A DNA stretch of 46,084 nt from Candidatus Mailhella merdavium (GTDB lineage: Bacteria > Desulfobacterota > Desulfovibrionia > Desulfovibrionales > Desulfovibrionaceae), in NCBI GenBank assembly GCA_019119045.1, contig DWXS01000046.1:1-46084 (forward strand), written 5' to 3'. Below, one piece after another: positions 32,645-42,751 of the stretch. The position numbers were made by a program, and so were the translations under genes. The first letter of the stretch is position 1. Each line of letters starts with the position of its first letter. The notes beneath the pieces are model-generated. The model was not told the DNA's origin, searched no databases, and was given only the letters and a program-made list of their open reading frames with translations.

Positions 32645-34660
32645 TTATTTCAGTTCTTCAATGAGTCCGTTGAGTACGGAAGTCTGTTTTGCCATGTCCG
32701 TAGTGGCCTGAGCCGCGTTATCCATGGCAGTAGCCGTTTCGTTGGCAACCGTGGAGTTTTCGTTGATGGCTTCGGTGATCATCTCGGAAGCCTTTGCCTG
32801 TTCCGTAGCGGCGTGGGCAATGGCCTGAACCTGATCGGCCACATTCTGTGAAAAGTCCACAATGGCCTTGAGGGCTTCGCCGGACTGGTTGGCCAGATCC
32901 GCCGTTGTGTTGATGGCTTCGACCGCCAGACCGACGCTGGAAGCGTTGTTCTTGGCTCCGTGCTGGATGGCCTCGATGACGCTGACCACTTCCTTGGTGG
33001 CCTGCATGGTCTTTTCCGCCAGTTCACGCACGGAATCGGCCACTACGGCAAAGCCTCTGCCCGATTCCCCGGCCCGGGCGGCTTCTATGGCCGCGTTGAG
33101 CGCCAGCAGGTTGGTCTGATCCGCAATATCGGAAATCACGCTGATCACATGTCCCACGCCGTCGGCATGCTTCTGCAAGTCACCCATACCGTTCTGGATC
33201 GCCAGAGACTGTTCTTCAAGTTTCTTCATGGACTGCAATACCTTGTCCACCAGATCGGCGCCGGCCTTGGCCTGTTCCATGGCCTGCTGACTGAGCTGGG
33301 CGGCGTTGCCGGCATTACCGTTGATTTCCGTAATGGAGGCGTTCATTTCCGTCATGGCAGAGGCCGTTTCCTGCAGGCGATCCCGCTGATGGGCCGTGCC
33401 CTTGTTCACCTGCACGATTTGGGCGGAAAGTTCTTCGCTGGCGGAGGCGAGGCTTTCGGCTACCTGCCGCGAGGAGTCCGCCACGTCCAGCATGGTCTTG
33501 TGCGCGTGTTCTATTTCCTTCTGACGTTCATGCGCTTCCGTGGTATCCATCCAGATGCTGAGTACGCTGGTGAGCCGTCCGTGATCGTCGAAGAGCGGAG
33601 CGGCCTGCGTCAGAGCATAGCGCGGCGTTCCCTTGTAGGTCGTGAAGGACATTTCCCTGGCTTCGGGCTGACCGCTGCGCAGGCAGCGCACGGAAGCAGT
33701 TTCCTTGTCTTTTTCGCGGAAGAGAAATTCGCCGGAAGTCTTGCCGTAATGATCTTCTGGACGGCCGTCGGCTTCCAGCAGCTTCATCATGGGTTTGTTG
33801 GCAAAGCGCAGTTTGTTTTCCGTAGTATAAATGGCCGTGGGAACAGGGAGCCCGTTGAGGACGCTTTTCGAAAAAGCCAGCTGTTCGTTGAGATGGGTCA
33901 CCATGCGATGCAGGGCTTCGGCAAGTTTGCCGAATTCGTCGTTGCGTTCGATGGTGGTGGAACAGTCGCCGTTGCCTTCCGCACAGTCCGAGGCAAAGAG
34001 CATGAGTTTGTTCAGCGGACGCATGATGGCGCTGCGCAGGGCCAGAATGCTGATCAGGGAAATGAGTATGCCTACGCAGAGCATACCGATATTAAGAATA
34101 GTGGCTTCTTCTTTTATGTTTGCGGCTTCAGCCTTCACTCTGTTCTGTTCCGTGACAAGAAGCTGATTTGCATCCTGCAGACCGGTCAGAACGGATTCCA
34201 GGGCGGGAACGGACTGTTCGGTAAGAATACGCCGTGCCAGATCGGTGTTGCCGGCTTTTGCCGCCGCGGCAATGTCAATCGCACTTTTGTGCAGAGCGGT
34301 GTGCGGAGCCTCTATCCTGCTCAGAGGGCCTGCAAGTGCGGGAAGCAGTGTTTCGGCCTTTTCGCGTTCCTCACTGTTGTGCCATTTGCCGAAAGCGCAC
34401 TGCGTAGAGTCGGTGACAAGATCGAGATTGTCGGACTGCTCCATCGCCACATAGAGGGTGAGCGTCTGAGCCCATCTGAAATGATCGACGGCGCGGTTCA
34501 GAAAGGTTGCCCGCAGTTCCTCGCATTCCGCCACTCTGTCCATGCTCGCGGCCACGGAAGACTGCGCGCGGTATGAGACGATGGAGCTGCATATAATGAC
34601 GAGGGCCAAGGGCATGATGCATACCAGCAGCTTGCCCCAAACATTGAGATTTTTCCACAT
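32645..34660 (-). CDS. Methyl-accepting chemotaxis protein with periplasmic CZB-like domain
   Basis: 671 aa. Membrane helices at about 10-30 and 188-208 enclose a helical periplasmic region in which H60 (DHFRWAQTL), C88 (CAFGKWH), H120 and H124 (PHTALHKSA) reproduce the 3His/1Cys zinc-site spacing and the CxFGKW motif of CZB domains. CZB domains sense zinc or hypochlorous acid; the ligand here is inferred. HAMP (about 211-262), a PAS domain (about 270-388) and the signalling domain with [22 protein letters not shown] follow. Good ribosome-binding site (AGAGGT) and promoter are present. It ends in LNGLIEELK with no receptor-tail pentapeptide. Confidence 0.94.
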   Translation of the reverse strand: MWKNLNVWGKLLVCIMPLALVIICSSIVSYRAQSSVAASMDRVAECEELRATFLNRAVDHFRWAQTLTLYVAMEQSDNLDLVTDSTQCAFGKWHNSEEREKAETLLPALAGPLSRIEAPHTALHKSAIDIAAAAKAGNTDLARRILTEQSVPALESVLTGLQDANQLLVTEQNRVKAEAANIKEEATILNIGMLCVGILISLISILALRSAIMRPLNKLMLFASDCAEGNGDCSTTIERNDEFGKLAEALHRMVTHLNEQLAFSKSVLNGLPVPTAIYTTENKLRFANKPMMKLLEADGRPEDHYGKTSGEFLFREKDKETASVRCLRSGQPEAREMSFTTYKGTPRYALTQAAPLFDDHGRLTSVLSIWMDTTEAHERQKEIEHAHKTMLDVADSSRQVAESLASASEELSAQIVQVNKGTAHQRDRLQETASAMTEMNASITEINGNAGNAAQLSQQAMEQAKAGADLVDKVLQSMKKLEEQSLAIQNGMGDLQKHADGVGHVISVISDIADQTNLLALNAAIEAARAGESGRGFAVVADSVRELAEKTMQATKEVVSVIEAIQHGAKNNASSVGLAVEAINTTADLANQSGEALKAIVDFSQNVADQVQAIAHAATEQAKASEMITEAINENSTVANETATAMDNAAQATTDMAKQTSVLNGLIEELK

Positions 34661-34701
34661 ATTAAAGGATACCTCTTTTGTCCTGTCTGAATTCGTGCAT
34701 C

Positions 34702-34730
34702 ATTCTAATGACTATGTTGGTTGTGGTCAA
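34702..34730 (-). promoter_or_regulatory. Promoter of the second chemoreceptor gene
   Basis: On the minus strand TTGACC (34725-34730) and TAGAAT (34702-34707) are separated by exactly 17 bp, a good sigma-70-type match. No sigma-28 element was seen, which is notable for a chemoreceptor. Confidence 0.75.
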
Positions 34731-34799
34731 AAGAAAATTTTCCTGTTTAATTATGTTCACGGGGAGTTAGAGGCAGAGGCGGGTTCAGCAGGGCATCAT

Positions 34800-34828
34800 T
34801 TGTATTCGAAATGGAAAGCAGCTATGCT
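34800..34828 (+). promoter_or_regulatory. Candidate promoter of the phosphofructokinase operon
   Basis: TTGTAT (34800-34805) and TATGCT (34823-34828) are 17 bp apart. The -10 lies in a GCAGC-N3-GCTGC palindrome. Transcription would begin near 34835, leaving a leader of about 60 nt. Confidence 0.5.
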
Positions 34829-34843
34829 GCATATATAAGAATA

Positions 34844-34891
34844 TTTCCCGGTATCCGACCGGGAAATCGACCGGGAAATTCCCAGGGGAGG
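34844..34891 (+). promoter_or_regulatory. Alternative-hairpin leader before phosphofructokinase
   Basis: TTTCCCGGT (34844-34852) can pair perfectly with either of two tandem copies of ACCGGGAAA (34858-34866 and 34870-34878). The second copy is close to the ribosome-binding site GGGGAGG (34885-34891), and a GGGAAATTCCC palindrome overlaps it. The choice of partner would change access to the site. Confidence 0.5.
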
Positions 34892-34895
34892 CGTC

Positions 34896-36236
34896 ATGTC
34901 GGGCAGCGATGTTCCGTACCATTCCGTTTTTGACCCCGCATCCTTCGGAGGTATTGAACGCCTGGGAGGGGCGCATGTATCGACTCCCGTTCCCGGCCCC
35001 TATGCCTCTGACGAGCCTCGTCCCTTTTTCATGGATGAGGACTCCTGCGGTGAAGATGTGCCGGGAGGCGGCACAGTGTTTCTGGAGTCCGCCGGGCCGC
35101 GCGGAAAGCTGTATTATGATCCCGGCAAGGTAAAATGTGCCGTGGTCACCTGCGGAGGCCTCTGTCCCGGCATCAATGACGTTATCCGCGCCATTGTCAT
35201 GCAGGCCTGTCACGGGTACGGCGTGGCTTCGGTTCTCGGTATCCGCTACGGACTGGAAGGTTTCATTCCTGCGTATCATCACGGCGTGGCGGAGCTTACT
35301 CCGCACGCGGTGTCCGATATCCACAGTTTCGGAGGGACAGTGCTGGGTTCCTCGCGGGGGCCGCAGGATTCCGGGGAAATTGTGGACGCGCTGGAACGGC
35401 TCAATGTGAGCGTGCTTTTCGTCATCGGTGGAGACGGCAGCATGAAGGCGGCGTCTTCCATCTGGGAGGAAATCCGTCGCCGCGGGCTGCATATCAGCGT
35501 CATCGGCATACCCAAGACCATAGACAACGACATCAATTTCGTCCCGCAGTCCTTCGGCTTCGACAGTGCGGTAGATACGGCGACCATGGTGCTGCGCTGC
35601 GCGCATACCGAAGCCATAGGCACGCATAACGGCGTAGGGCTGGTCAAGCTCATGGGACGGGAGTCGGGCTTCATCGCGGCGCAGGCGACGCTTTCGCTGG
35701 GCTGCGTCAATTTTGTTCTCGTGCCGGAGGCCCCGTTCCGTCTGGAGGGCGCGGGAGGGCTTTTGTCGGAACTGGAAAAGCGTCTCGAGCGACGCGGTCA
35801 TGCGGTCATCGTGGCGGCGGAAGGGGCCGGGCAGCATCTCATGGGGGTTGAAACGCGGGGAACGGACGCCTCGGGGAATCCTCTGTTGCATGACGTGGGA
35901 GCCTTTTTGCAGAAGCGCATCAAAGAACATTTTGCGGAGAGGGGAATTCCTCTCTATCTGAAATACATCGATCCGAGTTACATCATCCGTTCCGTGCCGG
36001 CCAATTCCAACGATCGTGTCTATTGCGGCTTTCTCGGGCGTCATGCCGTTCATGCGGCCATGAGCGGCAGAACCAATATGGTGGTGGCCCGCGTGTTCGA
36101 TCATTTCGTGCATCTGCCGTTGCCGCTGGTCACGCGCAGACGCCGTCGACTGGATGTCCGGGGCAATTACTGGAGAGCCGTGCTGGAATCCACAGGGCAG
36201 CAGCTTGCCGTGACTGACGAAGGGGCGGCCGTATGA
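34896..36236 (+). CDS. 6-phosphofructokinase, ATP-type
   Basis: 446 aa. The enzyme phosphorylates fructose 6-phosphate in glycolysis. Visible motifs: TCGGLCPGINDVIR (85-98), the phosphoryl-donor loop IGGDGS (177-182), where the Gly after Asp points to ATP rather than pyrophosphate, the catalytic PKTIDND (206-212) and MGRESGFIA (near 252). An N-terminal extension of about 75 residues places it in the long PFK group (TP0108-like, seen in spirochaetes, plants and delta-proteobacteria) rather than the short E. coli PfkA group. GGGGAGG stands four bases before ATG. Its stop overlaps the start of the next gene (ATGA). Confidence 0.93.
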   Translation: MSGSDVPYHSVFDPASFGGIERLGGAHVSTPVPGPYASDEPRPFFMDEDSCGEDVPGGGTVFLESAGPRGKLYYDPGKVKCAVVTCGGLCPGINDVIRAIVMQACHGYGVASVLGIRYGLEGFIPAYHHGVAELTPHAVSDIHSFGGTVLGSSRGPQDSGEIVDALERLNVSVLFVIGGDGSMKAASSIWEEIRRRGLHISVIGIPKTIDNDINFVPQSFGFDSAVDTATMVLRCAHTEAIGTHNGVGLVKLMGRESGFIAAQATLSLGCVNFVLVPEAPFRLEGAGGLLSELEKRLERRGHAVIVAAEGAGQHLMGVETRGTDASGNPLLHDVGAFLQKRIKEHFAERGIPLYLKYIDPSYIIRSVPANSNDRVYCGFLGRHAVHAAMSGRTNMVVARVFDHFVHLPLPLVTRRRRRLDVRGNYWRAVLESTGQQLAVTDEGAAV

Positions 36237-39200
36237 AGGGGCTGTATCGGATTCGGGCTTCCGCCGGTTCGGGCAAGACGCACCGCCTGACAGGGCAGTT
36301 TCTGGAGATGCTGGCCGGCCTGAACCCTTCCGCCCCCGGCAGGGGAGCCGCCTGTGCGCTGGCGGACGCCGAGGGCACGGGACGGAGCTGGGCCGAAGTC
36401 ATGGGCGTGACCTTTACCAATGCTGCGGCGCAGGAAATGAAGGAGCGCGTACTTTCCAGCCTGAAAAAGATTGCCCTGGGGCTGGAGCGGAATCCGGAGA
36501 ATCTGCACGGCTGGACGCGGGAAAGCGCACTGCCCGCAGTGGACGAGCTGTTGCGCCATTATGACGAGCTGAATCTGCGCACCATCGACAGCCTGCTGCA
36601 CCTGGTAGTGCGTCAGTCTGCGCTGGAACTGGAACTTCCGCCCGATTTTGAAACGACCTTTGACAATGAGGAGCTGTTCGGGCAGCTCGTCGAGGATATG
36701 GCCGATCGCGCCCGTGAAGCGGGGGAGGAAAGCGATCTGTACACGGCCTTTGTCAAGGCCTGCCGGGAGGAACTTGCCTACGGCGATGTGCAGGGTTTTC
36801 TGGCCGGGGAGCGGGTACGCGGGCGCGTTGCCGAACTCCTTGCCTGGATGCTTCCCATGGTGGATGAAGGCAAGGCGGATTTTCTGGAAACACTGTTGCG
36901 GACGGCCTCTTCCTCCGCCATGTCGAAACGGCTGGACACGATGCTGAAAAGCATCCTCAAGGACGGGAAAATTCTGTACGAAATGCTGGCAGAGGAGGGA
37001 CTGAAGCCGACCAGCGGTCTGATGAAGGCTCTGGCCGCACTGCCCGTCAAGCTGGATCCTGCCCGTCCCGCTACGGTGAAGGATCTCACCAGCGTATTTC
37101 TGCGCGAGGAACGTGAGATAGATGCCGGGCCGGAGTGCGTGCGGCGTCTGAGCCGGCTGCGGGGGCAGATACGTCAGGCCAAGGCGGCCTACTCCGTATT
37201 TCGCGATGCGCTGCGGCTTGCGCCCTTTCTGGATCTGGCCATTCTTGCGCTGGCTGAACTGCCCGAATATCAGAATGAAACCGGGCTTCTGCCCGCTTCC
37301 CGCATACCGGCTCTGGCCGCCCGCGTATTGAACGGCGAGTATGGCGTGGCCGAAAGTCTGTGCCGTATGGGCACGCGCCTTGAGCATATCCTCATCGACG
37401 AATTTCAGGATACCAGCCTTGCGCAGTGGAAGGCTCTGGAACCTCTGGCGCGGGAAGTGCTGTCCCGCGGGGGGAGCGTTTCGCTGATCGGGGACGTCAA
37501 GCAGTCCATCTATCACTGGCGCGGCGGGGAATCTTCGCTGTTTGAAAACGTACCGCGGGATCTTGCGGATATTCTTGATTCCCGGGATTCCGACAACCTT
37601 GCCTCTCTTGAATACAACTGGCGCAGCCGACGCGGGATCATTGACTGGAACAACGACATGTTTTCCGCTCTGGCGGATAAGGCGACGGCTTGGGCCGTGC
37701 TGGATGCGCTGGTGCCGAAGTCGGACACATACGCCCATCAGGAACCTTTGCGGCAGGACTTGCTGGACTCCGCTGCGGAGCTGCTGGCCGGAACCTTTGC
37801 CGATGTGAGGCAGCGTGCGCCTGCGAAAGCCCCGGAGGGCGGTCTGATCACGCTGCTCCGTCTTCCTTCGGTCGAGGAGTCTGGGGAGGAAGAGGGCGAT
37901 GATATTCTGAAAAGGCTCGTGCCGGAAAAGGTGCGGGAGATTGCCGGGCGCACCGGATCATGGAGTTCGGTCTGCGTACTTACGCGCACGACGTCGCAGA
38001 GCGAAAAGGCAACCGCCTGGCTGCTGGATCAGCATATTCCCGTGCTTACCCGGGCAAGTCTGCTGCTGGCCGAACAGCCGGTCATAGCGCAGAGCGTCGC
38101 GCTGATGAAGTTCCTTTCCGCACAGGATGACGATATTTCGTTCTGGACCGTGCTTGAAGGGGAAGAACTTCTGCCTCCCGCTCCTGCACGCTGCTGGGGA
38201 GAACGCGGGCTTCCTGCCTCCCGCAGGGTGGCCCTGCGCGACTGGGCCGCCGGTCTTTCCCCCAAAAAAAAGGGGGAAGGGCGGCCGCTGGCTCAACATT
38301 TTGCCGTGGATTTCCCCGAACTGTGGACGTTCTGGTTCGCGCCGCTGACCAGGAGCGCGGGCCTGTACACACCCTATGATACGATCTGTGCCCTGTACCG
38401 ACGCTGGAAGGTCTGGGAGCGTAATCCCCGGGCAAACGGCTTTATCCGGCGTTTTCTGGAAATTCTGCATGTGGCGGAATCTCAGGGCATGGCCGACATG
38501 GGGAGTTTTCTGCAATGGTGGAACGAAGAAGGGGTGAAGGAAAAGGCTCCTCTTCCGAAAAACATGGACGCCGTGCAGGTGATGAGCATACACAGCGCGA
38601 AGGGGCTTGCCTTTGACGCGGTGCTTCTTCCGTGGCTTAATTTTTCCGTGGGCAAGCTCCCTCCCGGAGCCCAGTATCCGCCCGAGGTATGCGAAACGGG
38701 GGGATTGACCGTACTGGGGCGCAGGATCCGCGCTCTCGGGCGTCCCTGGCTGGAGGCAACGCTGGAGGAAGCCCGCGAATCCATACATCTTTTTTATGTG
38801 GCCTGTACCCGGGCCGTGAGCGAGCTGCACTGTTTTCTGCCTCCGGAGGAGGAACATCCGAAGGGTATGAACGCCGTACTGAAGCTTCTCATGGAGCCTC
38901 TGCTGGAGACCATGAGCGCGGACGAGCGGAACGGATGGCGGCGGGGCGACGCTTCCGGCCTGTCGGAGGGAGGGCCTTCTCTCTCCGTGCCGCAGCCGGA
39001 AGAAGACGCCGCTCCGGATACGGAGGCGGCGGACGGGGAAGAAGCCTGGCTGCCCATGGCCTGGCTGCCGCGTCTGCGCATCTTCCGCAGTCCGCTGGAA
39101 GAATGGGCCGGCTGGGTCGCGCCCGGAGCGTCCGGCGCTTCATCCGGTGGGGAAGAAGGTGGCAGTTTTTCCCTTTCGGCGCGTCAGAGAGGTATTCTGG

Positions 39201-39661
39201 CTCATCTCTGCCTGGAGATGATGCAGACGGAAGAGCTGCGGGAAAGCCGGAAAGGCGGAGATCTGCGTCAGGCTGTCCGACAGGCGGTGAAGAGGGCCAT
39301 GTTGCGTTTTCCCCTGCCCGTGCGCGGGCGCAGCGAAGTAGCGGCGGAGCTGGAAGACATGCTGATCTGGTATGCCTCTCTGCCCGAAAGCGGGGAATGG
39401 CTGCGTCTCGGTTCTCCGGAGCAGTCCCTGATCGACAGGGAAGGCCGCCTGCGCCGCGTGGATCTGCTGGTGGACGGCGAGGATGCGCTTATCGCTGTGG
39501 AATATAAGAGCGGCGGGGATTGCATCCTGCCCGTGCCCGCACATGAACGCCAGCTCCGCAGCTACATGGAGGCCCTTGCGGCGGATACGGATAAAGCCGT
39601 TCGCGGCGTGCTGGTGTATCTGGATCGCAGAAAACTTTTCCATTTCGGAGGCGGAGCATGA
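36233..39661 (+). CDS. addA: AddA/RecB-like helicase-nuclease
   Basis: 1142 aa. A UvrD-type SF1A helicase with C-terminal nuclease, acting with AddB in double-strand-break end processing and recombination. Motifs: Walker A ASAGSGKTHRL (9-19), TFTNAAAQEM, motif II IDEFQD (near 386), motif III GDVKQSIYHWRGGE, motif V SIHSAKGLAF (near 783), motif VI FYVACTRA (near 854). The nuclease part near 1078-1090 has RRVDLLVDG and VEYKSG (D...E-x-K), so the active site looks complete. It overlaps the upstream gene and addB by 4 bp each. The helicase sequence is divergent from Bacillus AddA, so the name is by analogy with the pair. Confidence 0.9.
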   Translation: MKGLYRIRASAGSGKTHRLTGQFLEMLAGLNPSAPGRGAACALADAEGTGRSWAEVMGVTFTNAAAQEMKERVLSSLKKIALGLERNPENLHGWTRESALPAVDELLRHYDELNLRTIDSLLHLVVRQSALELELPPDFETTFDNEELFGQLVEDMADRAREAGEESDLYTAFVKACREELAYGDVQGFLAGERVRGRVAELLAWMLPMVDEGKADFLETLLRTASSSAMSKRLDTMLKSILKDGKILYEMLAEEGLKPTSGLMKALAALPVKLDPARPATVKDLTSVFLREEREIDAGPECVRRLSRLRGQIRQAKAAYSVFRDALRLAPFLDLAILALAELPEYQNETGLLPASRIPALAARVLNGEYGVAESLCRMGTRLEHILIDEFQDTSLAQWKALEPLAREVLSRGGSVSLIGDVKQSIYHWRGGESSLFENVPRDLADILDSRDSDNLASLEYNWRSRRGIIDWNNDMFSALADKATAWAVLDALVPKSDTYAHQEPLRQDLLDSAAELLAGTFADVRQRAPAKAPEGGLITLLRLPSVEESGEEEGDDILKRLVPEKVREIAGRTGSWSSVCVLTRTTSQSEKATAWLLDQHIPVLTRASLLLAEQPVIAQSVALMKFLSAQDDDISFWTVLEGEELLPPAPARCWGERGLPASRRVALRDWAAGLSPKKKGEGRPLAQHFAVDFPELWTFWFAPLTRSAGLYTPYDTICALYRRWKVWERNPRANGFIRRFLEILHVAESQGMADMGSFLQWWNEEGVKEKAPLPKNMDAVQVMSIHSAKGLAFDAVLLPWLNFSVGKLPPGAQYPPEVCETGGLTVLGRRIRALGRPWLEATLEEARESIHLFYVACTRAVSELHCFLPPEEEHPKGMNAVLKLLMEPLLETMSADERNGWRRGDASGLSEGGPSLSVPQPEEDAAPDTEAADGEEAWLPMAWLPRLRIFRSPLEEWAGWVAPGASGASSGGEEGGSFSLSARQRGILAHLCLEMMQTEELRESRKGGDLRQAVRQAVKRAMLRFPLPVRGRSEVAAELEDMLIWYASLPESGEWLRLGSPEQSLIDREGRLRRVDLLVDGEDALIAVEYKSGGDCILPVPAHERQLRSYMEALAADTDKAVRGVLVYLDRRKLFHFGGGA

Positions 39662-42600
39662 GTCAGACCGGAACGGGGCGTCCCTTTTCCGTCATTCCGT
39701 GGGACGGAGATTTTCTCACGCCGCTGAAAGATATGATCGACAGCGCCACGGAAGGCAATGCTGGCCGGGCCGCCGTCATCTTTCCCAACAGTCGCCCCCG
39801 GCGTTATATGGAGGAACTGTATCTGCGGGAAGGGCGGCCCATGCTGTTGCCGCGCATGATTACCGTGGACGAACTGCTGGAACTGTGCCGTGCGGCCTGG
39901 TTGCATACGCCGCCTCTGCGCCGAGCGGAAATGCCGGATCTTGTGGCCCTGCTGCGCGCTTGCGTGGCGCGTGTGGCCCGGAACCGTCCGGCGGACAGCC
40001 CGCTTCACGAGCTTGACGGGCCGGGGGGAATGGCGCGATTCCTTCCTTGGGGGATACGGCTTGCATCTCTGCTTGAAGAGTGCGCCGCTCAGATGGTCGC
40101 AATCGAAGATCTGAATGCCGCTGACGGGGTGATTCCCTTTGCCGAGGCTCTGCTGGCGGATTTGCGCGGGATCAATGAAGAATGGTTGAAGGCCATGCGG
40201 AAGGCGGGGCTTTCCGCCCGGGGACTTGAAGCCGCGCAGCTTGCGCGGCTCGCTCTGGACGATCCGCAGCTTCCGCAGGAACTGAAGGACAGGAGCGTTT
40301 TTCTGGCTGGCTTTGTGCGGCCTACCGCCTCGGAAAATATCCTGTTCCGCTATCTGTGGGAACGCGGGGCATATATATGCCTGCACAGCGATCCTGCCGT
40401 GACGGAGGGCGGCGGGCACTGGGCCTGCATTGATCACAGGGAATGGATACGGGGCTGGGGAGCCGGAGCCGTGACGGCCTGCCCCCCGACGGGGAACAGA
40501 CCGGATATCCGTTTCTTTGCCGGCTATGATCTTCATTCGCAGCTTCAGGAACTCGGGCGTTTGCTGGAAGAGGAATCTTCCTCAAAGGGGAAGGAAGGAA
40601 AGGGCAACGCCGGGGAAGAGCGTTCCGGCGGCACGGAAGGAGGAAGGGCCGTTGTTCTGCCTCATCCTTCCCTGCTTATGCCTGTTCTGCAACATCTGCC
40701 CGAACAGGAGCTGAATATTTCTCTGGGCTATCCGCTGGAACGTTCGCTGCTGGGCGGCCTGATCGAGGCGATGCTGCGCCTGCGCGAATCCATGCGAATC
40801 TCCGGGAAGGAGCCTCGCTGGCCATGGCGGAATCTGCTGGATCTGGTGTCTCACCCCTGTCTGCGTATGCTGTCCCTGCCGGACGGCACAGCCCTGCGCC
40901 CGCTTTTGCAGGAGGCGGAAAGGGAACTGCGCGGCGGCGGCAGAATGGTGTCCCTGCCCCGCTTCATGGAACGCTTGCGCGGGCGCACGGAGTCCGCGCC
41001 GGAGCTGTGTTCCCTCTGGCCCCTGTGGCAGGACTGCATGCATACGCTGGTCGCTTCCTGGGCGGACTGTGCCTGCCTGCGCGATACGGCGCACCGTCTC
41101 GGGGCTGTCTGCGAACTGCTGCTGCGCTATGGAGAAAGCGTCTGGCCTTCCTTTCCTCTGGATGCGGAATGCCTGTTCCGGCTGATGAAACGTGTCATCC
41201 CCGTTTTGTCCGATAATGCCATGGCTGAGGAGCAACTGCCTCCCGAAAGCCTGTTTGCCATGGTGCGGCAGTATCTTGCCGGCGAGCGCGTTCCCTTTGA
41301 GGCAGATCCGCTTACTGCGCTTCAGGTGCTGGGAACGCTGGAAACGCGCCTGCTCCGCTTTGACAACGTGTATGTGCTGGATATGACGGAAGATCGCATT
41401 CCCGGCGCGCCGGAGCGTGATCCTCTGCTGCCGGACAACCTGCGTGCCCTGCTCGGTCTGCCGGACAGATTCCGCCGGGCCACGCTTGAGGCGCATACCT
41501 TCCATCGCCTTGTGGCCGGAGCCAGAGACGTTGTGCTGTTCTGGCAGGAGGGCGCGAATACTTCCGAACTGCTGGAATCGCAGAAGCGACGTTCCCGCTT
41601 TGTGGAAGAATATCTGTGGCGTGCGGAAAAGCAGAGCGGTCGCCTGCTTGTTCCCGGAGAAGGAATATTCGGCGCGGCGGGCTTTCCTGCCGTGGTTCCC
41701 CCTGCCGCCGGCGGAGCGGCCGTCGTACGAACCGAAGCTCTGGATGCGGCCATGGAGGCCCTGCTTTCCAGGCCGCTTTCCCCGACACTGCTGGACTCCT
41801 ATCTGCACTGTCCGGCCCGCTTCTGCCGTCGCTATCTGCTCGGTCTGAGGGAAGGGGATTCGGTGCCGGAAGGAGACGACAACGCAGGCGTGGGGAACGT
41901 GATCCACAACACGCTGCTTCGCCTCTACACGCCCTGGCTGAACAGGACCGTGTGCAGAAAGGATATTTCCGTGGAAAGGGATATCATGCCCCTGTTTCGG
42001 GAAGAGCTGGAGAGCAGCGGCATGATCGACCGCCTCCCTTCGGAAAGTCTGTTCATGCTTCAGGTCTCCGCCCCTCTGCGCTTCAGGGATTTTCTGGCGG
42101 CACAGCCCGAGGAGATGAAACCGGTTCTGCTGGAAGGGCGGTTGACGGCGCCGCTTATGGTCGGCGGGGCGGAACGTATGCTGGAAGGGCGTCTGGATCG
42201 CGTGGATCGCCGTGGAGATTCCTTTGTCGTGGTGGATTACAAAACCGGCTATGTGCCGGAGCGGGGAAAGCTGTTCCGTGCCAAGCCGGGAGATGCCATG
42301 ATTGCGCTCTGGGATGCTCTGCCGGACTGGACGCCGGAGGGCGAGGATCTTCTGCCCGCTCTGGCGGAGGCTGTGCCCAGCCTTCAGTTGCCCTGTTATG
42401 TTTTTCTTGGCCGCCATGCCTATGGGGCGGCTGCGGACAACGCTGTCTGGGAGGATCTGGGGCGGAATCGGAAAGACAAGAAAAATGCTGTGGAGATTCC
42501 CCTTCTGGATGAGGATATTCCGGAGGAGTGGCGCGAGAGTCTGCTGGAAGGAATTCCCGCGCTGTTCGGATTCGTGCTGGATCATATGGCGCGTTCATCA

Positions 42601-42663
42601 TCCTTCGCCCCGCGGGAGGGAAAGCACTGCTCCTGGTGTCCCTTTGCCGCCATGTGCCGCTGA
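39658..42663 (+). CDS. addB: AddB-like Fe-S nuclease subunit
   Basis: 1001 aa. The C-terminal PD-(D/E)xK nuclease is clear: LEGRLDRVDRR and VVVDYKTGY (near 859). Cysteines C717 and C723 (HCPARFC) and a C-terminal CSWCPFAAMC cluster (near 991-1000) supply the ligands of the 4Fe-4S staple typical of AddB and related nucleases. The N-terminal helicase-like part lacks an obvious Walker A GxxGKS; the first conserved stretch reads VIFPNSRPRRYMEE, so it may be an inactive helicase like RexB. Its ATG overlaps the addA stop (ATGA). About 690 bp without a gene follow. Confidence 0.88.
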   Translation: MSQTGTGRPFSVIPWDGDFLTPLKDMIDSATEGNAGRAAVIFPNSRPRRYMEELYLREGRPMLLPRMITVDELLELCRAAWLHTPPLRRAEMPDLVALLRACVARVARNRPADSPLHELDGPGGMARFLPWGIRLASLLEECAAQMVAIEDLNAADGVIPFAEALLADLRGINEEWLKAMRKAGLSARGLEAAQLARLALDDPQLPQELKDRSVFLAGFVRPTASENILFRYLWERGAYICLHSDPAVTEGGGHWACIDHREWIRGWGAGAVTACPPTGNRPDIRFFAGYDLHSQLQELGRLLEEESSSKGKEGKGNAGEERSGGTEGGRAVVLPHPSLLMPVLQHLPEQELNISLGYPLERSLLGGLIEAMLRLRESMRISGKEPRWPWRNLLDLVSHPCLRMLSLPDGTALRPLLQEAERELRGGGRMVSLPRFMERLRGRTESAPELCSLWPLWQDCMHTLVASWADCACLRDTAHRLGAVCELLLRYGESVWPSFPLDAECLFRLMKRVIPVLSDNAMAEEQLPPESLFAMVRQYLAGERVPFEADPLTALQVLGTLETRLLRFDNVYVLDMTEDRIPGAPERDPLLPDNLRALLGLPDRFRRATLEAHTFHRLVAGARDVVLFWQEGANTSELLESQKRRSRFVEEYLWRAEKQSGRLLVPGEGIFGAAGFPAVVPPAAGGAAVVRTEALDAAMEALLSRPLSPTLLDSYLHCPARFCRRYLLGLREGDSVPEGDDNAGVGNVIHNTLLRLYTPWLNRTVCRKDISVERDIMPLFREELESSGMIDRLPSESLFMLQVSAPLRFRDFLAAQPEEMKPVLLEGRLTAPLMVGGAERMLEGRLDRVDRRGDSFVVVDYKTGYVPERGKLFRAKPGDAMIALWDALPDWTPEGEDLLPALAEAVPSLQLPCYVFLGRHAYGAAADNAVWEDLGRNRKDKKNAVEIPLLDEDIPEEWRESLLEGIPALFGFVLDHMARSSSFAPREGKHCSWCPFAAMCR

Positions 42664-42690
42664 AGTGCGGAGCGGGCGACAGAGCCGGAG

Positions 42691-42750
42691 AGCATAGTTG
42701 TTTTGAACATGCTCCGGGAGTCAAGCAAAGCAAGGCTGCGCCGCGAGAAC
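42691..42750 (+). repeat. Dispersed hairpin repeat, copy B
   Basis: The core 42700-42726 matches copy A (6116-6142 minus strand) at 25 of 27 bases. Here the stem is shorter, AGCAT (42691-42695) with ATGCT (42709-42713), and a 13-bp insertion separates the core from the shared GC-rich flank ending in CGCGAGA. It lies just after addB, in line with its transcription. Confidence 0.75.
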
Positions 42751-42751
42751 G

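Noticed and set aside
36167..37738. 523-codon minus-strand frame across addA
   Set aside because: It is the antisense shadow of the helicase domain, which has all its motifs on the plus strand.
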